A stretch of DNA of 64,000 bases from contig OY987237.1 of assembly GCA_963920705.1 (NCBI GenBank), positions 11,996,601 through 12,060,600 on the forward strand, written 5' to 3'. Numbering within the stretch: position 1 is the stretch's first letter; every line of letters begins with the position of its first letter. The translations under genes were made by a program, and so were the position numbers. This document shows positions 10,645-52,461 of the stretch, piece after piece. A model generated the notes under the pieces. The model was not told the origin of the DNA. It was given only the letters and a program-made list of their open reading frames with translations, and ran no database searches. The stretch is from Odiellus spinosus (taxonomy: Eukaryota > Arthropoda > Arachnida > Opiliones > Phalangiidae).

Positions 10645-10808
10645 TTAAAGGCCCTATCTGCTCTGAAACTTGCCCCTTTAAAATTCTCTTCCCTTACGCA
10701 CGCAGACTAACTTTGACTGTATAATTTGTTTTGTACAACGTAGTCTGCTAAGTTAGAAAAGAAGATGACTTTAAAGGGGATTTTAAAATCGCAGATAGTC
10801 CCTTTTAA
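10645..10808. mobile_element. Small TTAA-bounded MITE (family D, copy 1)
   Basis: TTAA flanks both ends (10645-10648 and 10805-10808). The ends read AAGGCCCTATCTGC on the left and GCAGATAGTCCCTT on the right. A second copy lies at 57630-57780 in an HMCES intron. Confidence 0.75.
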
Positions 10809-11579
10809 CCAGGCTTAACGTTTAAATTTTTTCGCGCCCTCGCAAAACTCTAACCAATCACAGAGAGTGTTATTTAAATAACCAATTAGAGATCGGGGGG
10901 AAGTCTATGATAAATCCAATGTAATCGCGAATATTTTACCGATTATTATTAAAGATTAACTGAAATTTGTGGATTATCTTGTCCAAACCCCATCTCTATA
11001 ACCAATAGAATGTCTATCCCCTTTTCATTACACAGTTTAATAGAAACTTAGTCTGGTATTAGTAGAAATACCACCTGTCATTGAGAGATGTCATTCAGGA
11101 CTATAGTTACGCCAATTTCCCTTTTGAATTTAAATTCCTACGCTCATCTGTAAAAATTCTGGTTGCTCACATAACCACGCAGTCAGTATACTCGTTGAAG
11201 AAGGAAACCGACTGGATGGTGTAAGAATTTAACCTTCTGTAAATAGCGCCTAACAAGAAAGTCTTGTACAACCCAACCCACTCGGCGTATGTGGCTAATA
11301 TGCCCGTTGAAAATAACTCGTGAAATTTGTTGCCCCCAACTGTCTGCAAGTCTGAATTTTTTTTCATTCGCTTCCCCGTGCTGAGTTTCAACATTTTGGA
11401 CGTATATTCTGTCGTATTTATTACGTAAACTTTATTTTTAAACTAATTTCCCTGTTAGGTATATCTATCTCTGTTTAGCAAATGAGAAAAATGCTTGAAG
11501 TTTGTATATTTAACGCGTTTTAAAGGTGCGTTCAAACTAACTTTTGTCTATGAAAGCACTTCGATAAAGTTCCTATAAC

Positions 11580-11674
11580 TTAGGACTATTAACAATGGAC
11601 ACGTGTCTGATGAATGCATGGTGTTCAGAAGCGTCCTTTAACGGCAAACAGTGCATGCAAAAGTAGGAACTAAC
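11580..11674. repeat. Dispersed repeat (family E, copy 1)
   Basis: It shares GGACTATTAACAATGGACAC and AGCGTCCTYTAACGGYAAAC with 39676-39809, in the same order but with a shorter centre. No clear terminal inverted repeat was found. The rest of 10809-12028 shows nothing recognisable. Confidence 0.6.
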
Positions 11675-12035
11675 AGAATATGAAGCCCTAGAGTGGATTC
11701 TGTCTTGATACCTGATTTTATTGAAATTTCGGCCATGAATATTCAATTTTATTCAGCATTTCTTAATCAAAATATCGAGGAAGAGTCCAAATCAATTTAA
11801 AAAAAATCCATACCAATGTACTTTAATATCCCTTTAGACATTTTGACGCGGCCCATTTCTTTGGAGTTTTGAGCCTCGCACTGTCTATCAGTCAGATATT
11901 ATGGGGGTTCATTCTTCAGGGTAAAAGATATCGTTTTATTGAAAGCTAACGTCAACCTATTTGCTTTAATTTGCCTCTTTATGTTTCACCGCATCATAAC
12001 AGAATCAAAACTTCATACATGTTTCTACGTTATAC

Positions 12036-12372
12036 CAGAAGCCGATGAAACCCTCCTTTGAAGTCTACTACTCCAATGTTCCATATAGCGCTCCTCTCTG
12101 TATGGGTAAAATTCCCAATTTTACGAGTTAGAAGGGGTCCTACTTCATCCCCCTCTGTCTACGGAAAATTGGAAATTCTCTCTCTCCACAAACGACGACG
12201 TTTTTTGGACGAACTCCAAGGCTGCTAGAGATATTTGCTCGACGAGCTCCCGCTCCGAAAACATCTACCGTTTGGAGGCGTACGAATCGCGCCTTTTGAC
12301 AATAACCCATACAGAGAGGGGTAGACAGACCCGGGAGTAATAGACTTCAAAGGAGGGTTTCATCGGCTTCTG
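12036..12372. mobile_element. 337-bp MITE with 7-bp target duplication (family C, copy 2)
   Basis: Opposite in orientation to copy 1. GTTATAC is duplicated at 12029-12035 and 12373-12379, and the ends are CAGAAGCCGATGAAACCCTC and its mirror. Confidence 0.92.
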
Positions 12373-12379
12373 GTTATAC

Positions 12380-13864
12380 TTTGAGGTTACGGTTTTTTTT
12401 TGTTTGATGAAATCCCGGGCTTCTCCGTATAAGATTAGATATGATAAGCTTGATATTGTACGGGGATTGTGTCTATTTCTTTTGTCAGATCAGATAAACT
12501 TACTTCTCTCGTCAGTCTTTTCGCGGTTTTTGACACCCACGCTATACTTTGTTTGTTTTAAAACCTTAGGGGGTTTTTAAATCGAGAGGGGGAGGCCTTA
12601 TCCCCTAGAAAATTGAATTAGCGCAATCCAAGATAAGGTTTAACGTTGGTAGTTTTAGAAAAGGAACACACGTCTGCTGAATTTTGTTAGATAAATTCAT
12701 ATCTACGCTCATATTTTGGCAAGGTTTCTGAAAGGTTTGCTTCTAAAGGTGGTTTTGCGAAACGACAAATTTGGCGGGAAAAGCGGGTACGAGTGACTTC
12801 CAAACATTTGAACCATTTTTGACCAAATTATACGATTTTTCCTCGTTGGTTAAGCCGATTTCATTCGTTATTCTGTGGAAGGACATTAAAATGAAAAGTA
12901 AAACCAGCCGCTGTAATTTTTCAATTTGTTTTATTATTAAATTCGCTAGTTTGGCGCGAAATCATTTTGATAAGGCCCTAATCGAGTCCGCTTGCTTGTC
13001 TATTTTAATATTATGATTTGACATCATTACTTACTTTTAACCAGTCTCCAGAGACAGGAAAAATAATTGAAAATGTGTCATTAGAACAATAAAATTTCTA
13101 AAATTCGAAACCCGAAAAATACAATTTTCAGCCTAATATTTATACTATTTCCAAAAACTTGTAATTAGCCAATTATCCACTAAACATATCCTTTAAATTA
13201 GGGGTTGTAAAATTAAATTAATTCCGGAAATTTTCTAATTATAAGTAAGGATAAAGTAGGAGTTAACCTCGATACGCCCCAACGAAAGAAAAAATTACAA
13301 TTTTAAATTTGGCGTTTAATCGAAATGTGGACAACGTTTTCGATTGACACGAGTGTTAATTAAAGCACTTTTCATTTAGCCTTAAGCTTTAGGGATTTTC
13401 ATTCTATCTTTTAATTAAGGAAATTACTGGGGCCAAATGATCGGAATTTACATTTAAGTTCTTTCGTTGCGCGCGGCACGCTGTCTGGATCCAATAGCCG
13501 TAGCTCGATCCGGGAGGCGTTTCGTCACGCCTTCTAGAGTCGCTCTAACGCATCAATTAAATTTCCGCTTTCATTATTATTTAAATACCCCGAGGGACGT
13601 CATCATTCAACGGATATACTTTAAAAACGTTTGCTTTTCATTATATGCCGATGTGTGATATAAGCCCGGGTTCGTAATTGATTTTAAAAGGGACAGTACA
13701 ACGATCTAGTCACCAATTTAATTTAAAATTATATGGGGGAAAATTGGAGACCAAATTATTCACAATTTAATTAAATTAAATTTTCCATATGACCAGTTAA
13801 ATATTTGAATACTATTTTGATATTATTCAAAGATGATCTGGGAAAATTCCACAAGATGTTACTG
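12380..13864. other. Gap with no recognised gene
   Basis: AT-rich, with one more GC-rich patch at about 13465-13550. The open frames at 12771-13016 and 13467-13658 show no domain and no splice context that would support them. Confidence 0.45.
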
Positions 13865-14345
13865 AAGCTGTTCGAAAATGGTTGGTGGAAATGCTCGAAA
13901 AGGGTTGGTGGAAATGCTCGAAAAGGGTTGGTGGAAATGCTCGAAAATGGACGGTGAAAATGCTCGAAAAGGGCCGGTGAAAATGCTCGAAAAGGGCCGG
14001 TGAAAATGCTCGAAACAGGGTTGGTGGAAATGCTCGAAACAGGGTTGGTGGAAATGCTCGAAACAGGGTTGGTGAAAATGCTCGGAACAGGGTTGGTGAA
14101 AATGCTCGGAACAGGGTTGGTGGAAATGCTCGAAAAGGGCCGGTGAAAATGCTCGAAAAGGGCCGGTGAAAATGCTCGAAAAGGGCCGATGAAAATGCTC
14201 GAAAATGTTCGGTGAAATGCTCAAAAATGGTTACTAAAAATGCTCGAAAGGGTTGGTGGCAATGCTCGGAACAGGGTTGGTTAAAATGCTCGAAAAGGGT
14301 CGGTTAAAATGCTCGGAACAGGGTTTGTGAAAACGCTCGAAAAGG
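13865..14345. repeat. 23/24-bp minisatellite
   Basis: About 20 tandem units of the type GAAAAGGGTTGGTGGAAATG plus CTC. Variants include GGGCCGGTGAAAAT and a 24-bp form with AACAGGG. The minus-strand open frame across it (His/Phe/Pro-rich) is an artefact of the repeat. Confidence 0.92.
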
Positions 14346-15159
14346 TTTATCGAAATGATTTCGGGAATGATTTTTAATTTATTTTATTCATAAGTTGAAT
14401 ATTTTGCATAATAATTTAAATTAAGTGTAATATATTTATTAAATAATAACTAACTTAAAAACTAAAATGCATTAAAAAGTGTGAGAGTTCCCTCTATCAG
14501 TCTAGCGTGTGACTTTAATATCTATATCACTCGCGTTAATTTTATTTTTCTTCCATTTCATCCCAAAAATTAAGAAATAATATAAGTTTCCAGTTTTCCT
14601 GTGAAATTTTTTAATTCCTATGAGCTAAAATAGAAGTTACTAAACGCGCACATCCCCTTCTCCCTTCAGCTTCGTCTTTAGAATTATCTAGTTTCCTCCA
14701 GTTGGTTACAACTTTGATATTTTCAGGTAGGCCCCCCGACAGAGGCTGTTAGTGTTAGCCAAAAGGAGGTAAGGGGCAGGAGGGTAAATATTTTCTACCA
14801 TAAAGTCCTTGTTATTTACCCAAAGTCTCTACAAAATACAATAAAAGTATGTACATCCGGTCGCTTCTATCTGCTTCTTGGCAGATTAAAATTCCCTCGA
14901 ATCTGGCGCCAGAGAGATAAAAAAAAAGTTCATATTTTTATTTATATAAAACAAGTAAAAATTTGACATAAAAATATAAAAAAAATTGTGAAACAAATTC
15001 CACCTATATGTACTAAAAACCAACCACCCCTCTTTGGAATCCTAAGTTTACATTTAAACCAAGGGGATTTGTTTCCTGGAAAAGATAGTAGATGACGTTG
15101 ACAAAGGTCTATTTAAAAATAAAAACGTTTAATTTCTTAATAAAATATCATTAAAATAG
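14346..15159. other. Gap with no recognised feature
   Basis: AT-rich DNA with no coding or repeat structure recognised. Confidence 0.45.
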
Positions 15160-15471
15160 GGTTGCCACAGGTCAGGGAAAACAGGGAAAAGTCAGGGAAT
15201 TTGAAAATGAACCAAAAAAGTCAGGGAATAGTCAGGGAATATAAAGATCTTTCAAGAAGCCAGGAAATTACAATCATTATCTGCAGAAAAGATTTAAAGC
15301 TGACCGTGTCAGTTGTATAGACTAGAACTAAGATATGCAGGCAAAAGTTTGACGAACGCAATTATTTTAAAAAAATAAAAGGTTAAAAATTGGGTAGTAT
15401 TAGCTGAAACGGTCAGGGAAAAACCTGAAAAAGTCAGGGAACTTGAATCTGAAAAAATTGTCGCAATCCTG
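15160..15471. repeat. Dispersed repeat rich in GTCAGGGAA motifs
   Basis: Several copies of GTCAGGGAA lie between AGGGTTGCCACAGG on the left and a degenerate mirror (TTGTCGCAATCCTG) on the right, which suggests an old MITE. A similar motif, AACCTGGAAATATCAGGGAA, occurs twice in HMCES intron 3 (near 57218 and 57409). Confidence 0.5.
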
Positions 15472-15479
15472 TAAAAGAA

Positions 15480-15864
15480 GAATACCTTATCCTTTAAATA
15501 GGCCTAATCCACCAGTAAAAAAATTGACAAACAAATATTAAACTTGAAATTAATTTAAACCTTACCTGGAAAATAGGCTTAGCTGGATTCATGGAGATTC
15601 TGAATTTCTTCGCATTGATGAGTCATCGACCAATCGGCAAAGATCCGTCATTAAGGCGAGATCTCTATGAGAAACACCAATAACATTCGATTGGTTGCTG
15701 AACCTTCAATGCGAAGAAATTCAGCATCTCAGTGAATCCAGCTAAGCCTATTTTCCGGGTAAGTTTATTTCTAGGCCTATTTTCCGGGTAAGTTTATTTC
15801 TAGGCCTATTAAAACGATATGGGTTCGATAAAAATATTTTATTAGGTTGCATTCTCCCTTTAAA
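15480..15864. mobile_element. Family A MITE, partial copy
   Basis: The right end is intact (GCATTCTCCCTTTAA) and the left end has decayed. The right arm carries a local tandem duplication of about 30 bp around TATTTTCCGGGTAAGTTTAT. Confidence 0.75.
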
Positions 15865-17183
15865 TACTTTAAGTTTAAATTTTAGTAATCGCACCAGTGA
15901 TGAGGTGGTGGGTTTTACCAAGCTTAGATTTCACATTTCATTAAAAAAAAGTCGAGGAAAAATTTCTAAAAAGGTTTTATGACTTCGAAATAAACTAATT
16001 TGCATATTTTACGTATTTGATCAAGTTGAACGCCTTGTATTGAGAGTGTTCAATAGATATAGATTGAAATTTTCATTTTAAAATGTTGGAAAGGGAATTC
16101 GTAGAATATTAAAGAACCCGAATTGTGACACATTTATAGTTTTTGAAACTTTGAGATTTAATTCGTGGCGGGCTGTCCACATTTTATCACTGGTAAATCA
16201 CGCTTCAAGTTTATAACAAGGTATATTATGATTAGTATCTGTATCTGAAAGTTTTGTCGTCGGAACTTTCGCACGAGGAGAGAGGGGAAAAATCCAAAAA
16301 CTCTAAAACTGTCGAGATACGTAATTCGAAATTGCCCTCTCTATCGGTTGAGATTGGAACTTAGTAGGCGGTGCTAATATCGCGCTGAACTTTCTAGACG
16401 TTTACGGGGGTGAAAATGTATCGATGGAAAACGACTCGCGAAACGAAGAAGCGTGTCTCGCCCGGCTGTCGCGATTTCGAGTCTTGATTTACTCTAGAAA
16501 GAATTATACTGGGTCTGGCTGGCTTTCTGTACAAATTTTGGAATACTTAGGGTGACATCATGGATTGAGAAAATCGAACTCCCGTCATCGTCACCCGCAG
16601 TATGTCGTCTTATAAACTTGGAGGATGATTTCCTTGTGATTATGTTTTTAGTTTTATCAGAAGTACTCTAAAACTGAATTCCATTAAAAAATTATACTCT
16701 TGAGTCATTTATTAATTCTTAATCGCGTTCGTAATTAATTTCGAAATAAAAATTTTGCTGAAATCTATTTTTTTTTAAATACCTCAAACATTCCAATAAC
16801 ATAGGTACCGCTTAAGGTATAATTAACAGACTAACAATTATATCGACCTACTAATTTTCTCTAAAAATTTTTAAACACGAAATTCTTTTTAATTATACCT
16901 TCGCCCCGATCGGAAAGTATTGCTGGAATTTTTTATCATCATTAACCGTGTTAAATTCGTTTATATGCTCGGACCTTGAAAATCATATATATTTATTATT
17001 TTATTTTTATTAATATCAACTGTTAAGGATTAACAAATTTATATAATATACCATATAAGGTCGTGATAGTTAAAACGTTCTTACCCCTAAATATTTAGAT
17101 GGGAGACTAATTCCTAATCTCAACGAATTACTTATATCATTAGCGAAAATCTCAATGGAGTATGAAAAGATTTCAAGTATGAT
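15865..17183. other. Gap; one GC-richer patch, no gene recognised
   Basis: Positions 16290-16640 are clearly richer in CpG than their surroundings, but the frames there are short and show no family content. The rest is AT-rich and featureless. Confidence 0.4.
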
Positions 17184-17262
17184 ATAGGGAGTTATCAAGG
17201 GAGACATGGATACGTCAGATTACTATCTCTCACCCCCTTAGTGAGGGTGATTTTCCTGTTTG
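17184..17262. repeat. Fragment of a dispersed repeat (family J)
   Basis: It starts TATAGGGAGT and shares GATACGTCAGA and TATCTCTCA with the more complete copy at 59213-59382. From 17263 to 19432 little else is recognisable, apart from a poly-G run near 18668 and a shared segment near 18450-18530 that resembles 40120-40195. Confidence 0.5.
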
Positions 17263-19432
17263 ACCCTTGCTGCATCATTCCATTGTGCCTTAGTTGATGA
17301 CAAGAAAATTGACAAACATAAACACGATCTTAGGATAGAATAAACTTGGATGTGGTAAACAATATAACTAATTTATAATAGACTTTAACTGGGAAAATCT
17401 GTGCTCCCTAATAAAGCCCATGAGCCAAGTCACTAAATGACTATGGGGAACAATAGATGCTTTTTTTCCACTCCCTGTAATAGAAACTCCATAGTTTTTA
17501 CCAAAAAAGGTTTACCTCACGCTTTTAACCCCAACATATATAGGTTTAAATCACCTGGCGAACAAAATTGTAACCTATGAAGAGAAGTAAAACCGATAGA
17601 TATAGGGGGGTTAAAAATTATTATTTAATATATAATGATAGACTATGTTTCGGGGGTCCCGAAAAGTTTTTTAAGAAACGCCTACAAACGGCCTATTAAT
17701 GAACTAAATGTTTTTTTTTTTCTCTCCCAATTTATTTTTTTTTCTTTTTAAAACGAATAATATGGAAATGAAAGTATTATTGTTAATGACTCCGAACTTT
17801 TACTTCTATAACCACCAATTTCAATTCGTGGCGTCATTTTAATCTTAATTTTAACCGCTGCATTTGGTATTCCGCCTATATGGCTTCGTTAACGATGTTA
17901 GGTTAAGTTGTCTCGAATCGTATCCGGGCCTAACTCACGATCGCTTTCCTCTGGATCTATTATTTAATGAAGATTTAATTATTATCTCGAAATGATAAAA
18001 CCCCCAAAAGAAATAGCGAAGAGGGGGGATAATGTTATTTTCCCTTTGGTTATGATTGGTCTAGTCGCTGATATTAACCCTAGAATGTGATTGGTTGCGA
18101 ATAATTTTAATTAAAATTGTTCTTAAGGGAGAAAATGGGGGGAAAATTAGTCGCGTATTTATTTATTTTAAGTTTTTACCCGAACGTTTTCTTTGCAGTT
18201 AAAACTTTATAACTTTTCTAAAAATAAAAATATTTTAATTTAATGTCCTAAATCCCAAAAATATGAATTTTAATTTAGATCTAATTTATTATGAACCATC
18301 TTAATTCCTATTTACATAATAATTGTGCGTAAAGGGAGAATGTAACTTAAAAACAAGATTCTATATTTAATCATTGATATAAATTATGCTTTTGAGTTTA
18401 ACGATCGGTTTTAAGCTCGTATCAAAAATTAAAACCTACCTTTTGAGCTTTAATTTTGACTGACAAGATCGTGACGTCAGAGCATTGTTGTTAACTTAAG
18501 ATCTTTGCGGTTTATTTCTAGGAAAATTATATAATATTTTGGGGGACACTCAAATATTTTCTATTTCCTGTACCATAAGTAACAAATTATAAGTATGAAA
18601 GGGTTATTCGACGTAATTTTAATTATGACCAGAATTGTTAGGCTTAATCATTTGGAAGTCGATCATTGGGGGGGGGGGGAATCGAACAATTAGGAATAAT
18701 CCGATTTGATCGATTAAAATCGATTTGGATACGCTATTGTGAACGATAAAAACAACTCATGTTGAACGTAATAGTTGATATTATAAAAGAAGTTGTGGGT
18801 GCGAATGTTACTAACTGCGTCACGAAATCACGTGATGTTAAGGTTATACAGGACCGTTATTTCCGTTTTCAATAAACGCCAGGGGTCAGAGGGCTCAGAA
18901 GTCACTCAGGAAAGATCCTACCTTGAGAGCTGACACGAATATAGAAAAAATAAGCTTAAGAAATGCTCGGTGCTCACGAGCGCTATGAGCTTTACAAGCT
19001 GTGACGTACATGATGACGTTGACGGTAACATTCCATAAGCTCCTCCTCTGATAGTAGGCTTAACGTAATGAAATAAGTATATACTGCGTGATATAGAAGA
19101 AAAAAATTGCTTTTAATTTTGTACAAAAGACGATTTTTAAAAATACAGAAATATATAATTTTTGTAATTGGGCAAAGTGATTTTTAGTTTTAGTTTAACT
19201 AAAATGAATCGAACGATGAAAGAAAATATTTAATAATTTTAAGGCGCATTATGAGGATAATTAATTTACATAACGTCATAGTTTGATCATTTAAGTATTA
19301 ATTTCAGGCCAGCGAAATGCTAAATAATTATCATACTATATTTTGCTAATTAAGAGGAGTCGGCCTAGCTTCTTCCATAATTTAATTTAATCTATTCGTA
19401 ACTTCGATCGCGATTGAGAATAAAGGTGGGTT

Positions 19433-19686
19433 TCCAAACGCGCTTGAAAGGCAAAAAGATTGGGCTTGAGCTTAAAAATTTCAAGCTTTTGCTCAAGCGC
19501 GAAATAGGTCCCGTTTCCAAGATCGCTTTTGGGTCGCTTACGATTGAAATGCAGCCCGATTACGCTTGAAAAACGCGCTAAGCTTATTTTTTTATCGATC
19601 GCTTGATTGATTTTTCAAGCGCGCTCGTTTTGAAACATCTCAAGCCCAATCTTTTTGCCTTTCAAGCGCGTTTGGAAACCCACCTT
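19433..19686. mobile_element. 254-bp MITE with perfect inverted ends of about 50 bp and TA target site
   Basis: AAGGTGGGTTTCCAAACGCG and the next roughly 30 bases are mirrored exactly at the right end. TA flanks both sides (19431-19432, 19687-19688), as for Tc1/mariner-type or other TA-inserting elements. The interior repeats the motif TTTCAAGCGCG. The perfect ends suggest a recent insertion. Confidence 0.88.
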
Positions 19687-19688
19687 TA

Positions 19689-20910
19689 GAAGGAAAATAT
19701 CACAACATTTTTTATTTAAGGCACTGATGTTTTAATATTTTGTTAATTTTTGCTTATAAAAATACTGATTTATTTTTGGCTTTTTTTTATTGAGCCTTTC
19801 AAGCCATTTAAAACATTTTATGAAAAATCTAGCGTTATGAGTTTTTTAAAACTTGAAATTTTTGTTGAGTACAATATGGAACTTTTCCAAGATTAGAATT
19901 TTCACATATTCTGACCAAGTTTTAAGTGATGTTAATTAGTTTTAGATAATTTTGGTTCTTCAATTAAGTTAGAAATGAGTTAATTAAATGCGGAGAAAAA
20001 ATACCATAATTTTGGCGCGAAAAAAAAATCTTTTAGGGCCATTTTCGTATCGAAAAACTAAGTTTTCACCATCGAAACAAAACCTTGCGTTTTTTAAGCG
20101 AAATATTGAAAACGTATAGTGGGAAAATATGGCTTTTTATGTGGATAAAATGCTGTAGGCGCCCAAAAATTGTTAAGCGCGAAAAATGAAATTTTTGGCG
20201 CGAAATTCCCGCCAAGAATGAAATGCTTTTAACGCCTTAGAAAAAGATTTTGTGCGAAAATAATGCTTTTGGGCGATTAAAAATTTTACGCCAAATATAT
20301 TCCATTAAAAATACAATAAATTAAAAGATTTTTAAATCAAGGCCTTTTATAAAAAAAAAATATTTAAATATTCACAAAATGAGAGAAAGAATTATTGCGT
20401 GTTTTTCTTTTGCCAAAATATTTATATATAAACTTTTGAGGTAAAAATTCTTGGAATGCAAATACTTGGGACGATATCTTGGACGGGTTTTGTTTTATTT
20501 TTATTATTTTTCACGAAAAATTATTTATAATACACCTGAACCTTCGCGAAGGCAACGCGTTGGAATGTGATTTTTAAAATAGTTATTATTAGAAATTAAT
20601 TTTTCTTTTTAGTCACAACACTTGAAATATCACTTTATAAGTTATTTCCTATGATATAAAATAGTTTTTGATTCGTCAAAAATTTCGTCGTTAATTGGGA
20701 GGGACGGGTTTTTATGGTAATTTGGCCACTTTTTTCGCAAAATACTCCTATCACAAAGTTATTGCGTTTTGGCATCGTTGTTGTAATTAAAATACTGTTT
20801 GTCTTTTTAAAGATAAAGTCGTAACTAAAACTAATTGCTAAATTATTCGCGGCGAACGCTTCGTTACAAGTCCAAATCTTTAATACTCCATGGTGGTTCA
20901 TTGGCACAGG
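19689..20910. other. Gap and likely KLF5 3' region
   Basis: AT-rich, with repeated TTGGCGCGAAA-like motifs at about 20010-20220. The minus-strand frame 20635-20907 has no recognisable content and lies just beyond the probable KLF5 transcript end. Confidence 0.4.
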
Positions 20911-20916
20911 TTTATT
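20911..20916 (-). terminator. Candidate poly(A) signal of KLF5
   Basis: AATAAA on the minus strand, about 112 nt after the KLF5 stop codon. Other AATAAA copies occur further on, near 20494-20505. Confidence 0.4.
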
Positions 20917-21027
20917 GAGGGGGGTCCCGTACTGTCATTTCACTCGTGGGCCAAGTTTCGTATAATATACGCTATTTTCTCAGCGGTGGGTTTGTTTTTA
21001 AGCCTAATTTTTGGAGGGACATGAATT

Positions 21028-50391
<29,364 letters not shown>

Positions 50392-51000
50392 TTTTGTTTT
50401 CAATCTCACACGCGAAAACTTGCGTTTCTTATGTCAGATACATTGACGAGGAAATATAATTTCACATTAATCCTTTCAACCGGTAAAAAAACGTGGTGGT
50501 TCAATAGTTTCCTTTATTTGTAAATCGTTTAAAATCGTGGTTATCGGTGTTATAAATCCTTTTTATTGTTAAACATTAGTTCGCTCCAACGAACCGTGAA
50601 TCTCGCTCGGCTTAACTGACACCAAACGCGTGCCCGTCCAACAAAGGGTGCGAGGGAGAAAACTAATAGCAATTGATTGTCAAAAACGTTCTTTTTTCGA
50701 ATGGGTGGGGACGAAGGGTGAGATTTTTATTTTTTCTCCTATCTGAAGATGAAGTATTTGTCGGCTGCGATGATGCCGGCGCGTGTCTACTGGTTTCCGG
50801 CGCGATTTTCAAGTCGTGACTGACCGGAGGCGAGTTGATCAGACTCTTTCTTTTTCTCCTTGAGTCCTGAGTGGTGGGCTCTTAAGGGATGAAGTTTTTT
50901 TTTAACATTTCATCCCTCCTTCCTTAAAATTTGCTCGCCAAACTTAGCCTCCCCTCGCAGCCACGAGCCCTCTGTCTTTCTCTTCTAAAACACACGCCTC
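50392..51000 (-). promoter_or_regulatory. Probable 5' UTR and promoter region of KLF5 isoform 1a
   Basis: This stretch directly upstream of the exon 1a ATG is richer in GC and CpG than most of the window (for example GAATCTCGCTCGGC near 50600 and GATGCCGGCGCGTG near 50770). No TATA box or transcription start can be fixed by eye. Confidence 0.35.
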
Positions 51001-51749
51001 CTACCATAGACTATACGTTAATTTTCCCCGTTTATCAAAAGAGAGTACGAATTTCCCCCCACAATTCCGCATTTCTATCTCTCCTAACCGAGAAAAAGAA
51101 GAATTAGATATTGTAGCGCCTTCTATAAAGGCTTTTTTAAATGAGAATGTTTTATCGTATTGACTTTAAGAATGATTGAAGCATCTTTTAAGAGATGGTA
51201 ACCCTAGTTTCCTCTTTTTATTGCTCCATGGATGCATAACATCTTTATACTTTATTCAAGAATATGATAGATATTTTATGCCAAAGAAATTCATCATATT
51301 ATTGGTTTTACAATATAAAACCGAGCTTTTAAAACTTATAACGGGATTAGATTGTTAAAATATTTTTAACTTAATTCAATCTATTCGTTCATTAACGGTA
51401 AAAATGGAAGGTTTTATGCTACGTTGCATTGAAACTAGACTCTTAAAAATATTTCCATTTCAATGTTTATTCGCTAAACAAGAAGAAATTGGATGCGCAA
51501 GTTATGTCTTTGATATGATAAAAACCCAGTAACTTCATTCGCGTCGCTATAAATACAAGTTTAGCTTACAGTAATCGGATGAGGAGTATTTGAGTTACAA
51601 TGAACAGAAGAGTACATTTATGCTTAAATAATTAACTTATTAAATACTTTAATTATTGTTCTTAGAAATAGTAAAAACACTTATTTCAAAGAAAACATGT
51701 TTCCCTTTAATTTCAAACTTGTGATGACTTGGTCACCCGTTTTCAAGGT

Positions 51750-52215
51750 TTCAATTTCCCGCTTTTATGCTTTTCCGCCAATTGTATTCAAGTATCGCTA
51801 TCTAGTGCTAAAAACGGCAATTTTTTTAAATTTTAATCAAAATTGTATTATTCCAAGTTAACTGCGAAATATTTTTTTAGTCTTACTATTTCATTAGGCA
51901 CCATTCTCAAGAATATTATTATTTTACTAGGGTTTAAATCATTTAGTGCAATTTCGAATAAGGGCAAAATTGAGATAGCTACCGCTATCTAGTAGTTTTG
52001 TTATTCGTAGATCTTTTTAATTTATATTTATTTAATTATATAAGCGTAATATTTAACCGATTTCTTGATTTATATTAATTGTGTAATGTGTACTGTCAAT
52101 TCCACGTAAAAATTTAAACAATTATGTCCGGTGGTTGAAATTTCCCGCGTTTTTGGGTTAAAACCCAAATACTCCCTATATTAGCGCGACTACCGCTGTC
52201 TAGCGCTAGAACCAA
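51750..52215 (+). promoter_or_regulatory. COP1 upstream region with repeated CGCTATCTAG and TTTCCCGC motifs
   Basis: Three related sites (ATCGCTATCTAGTGCT at 51794, ACCGCTATCTAGTAG at 51981, TACCGCTGTCTAGCGCTA at 52191) are spaced about 187 and 210 bp apart upstream of the COP1 ATG at 52462. Two TTTCCCGC sites (near 51757 and 52141), which match the E2F consensus, precede the first and third. Promoter function is inferred. Confidence 0.4.
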
Positions 52216-52461
52216 TCACAATCAGGAAATCCATTTTTTTCTCACGATGGAGCCACTTCCTTTATGCTGAAAAATTCCAAGATGAAGAATGGAACGCGAA
52301 GTAATGAATTGATGCACGACATAACTATTAGTTTTTGGTTTAATTTTAATATTAGTTTCAGTTTAATTTGCTATATTTTAGTGTAAACTCGAAGGTGAAC
52401 CGGGTAGAGTTAATTAGAATAGATTTCCTACGCGATTTTTCGGTGGGAAAACCGCGGGTAA

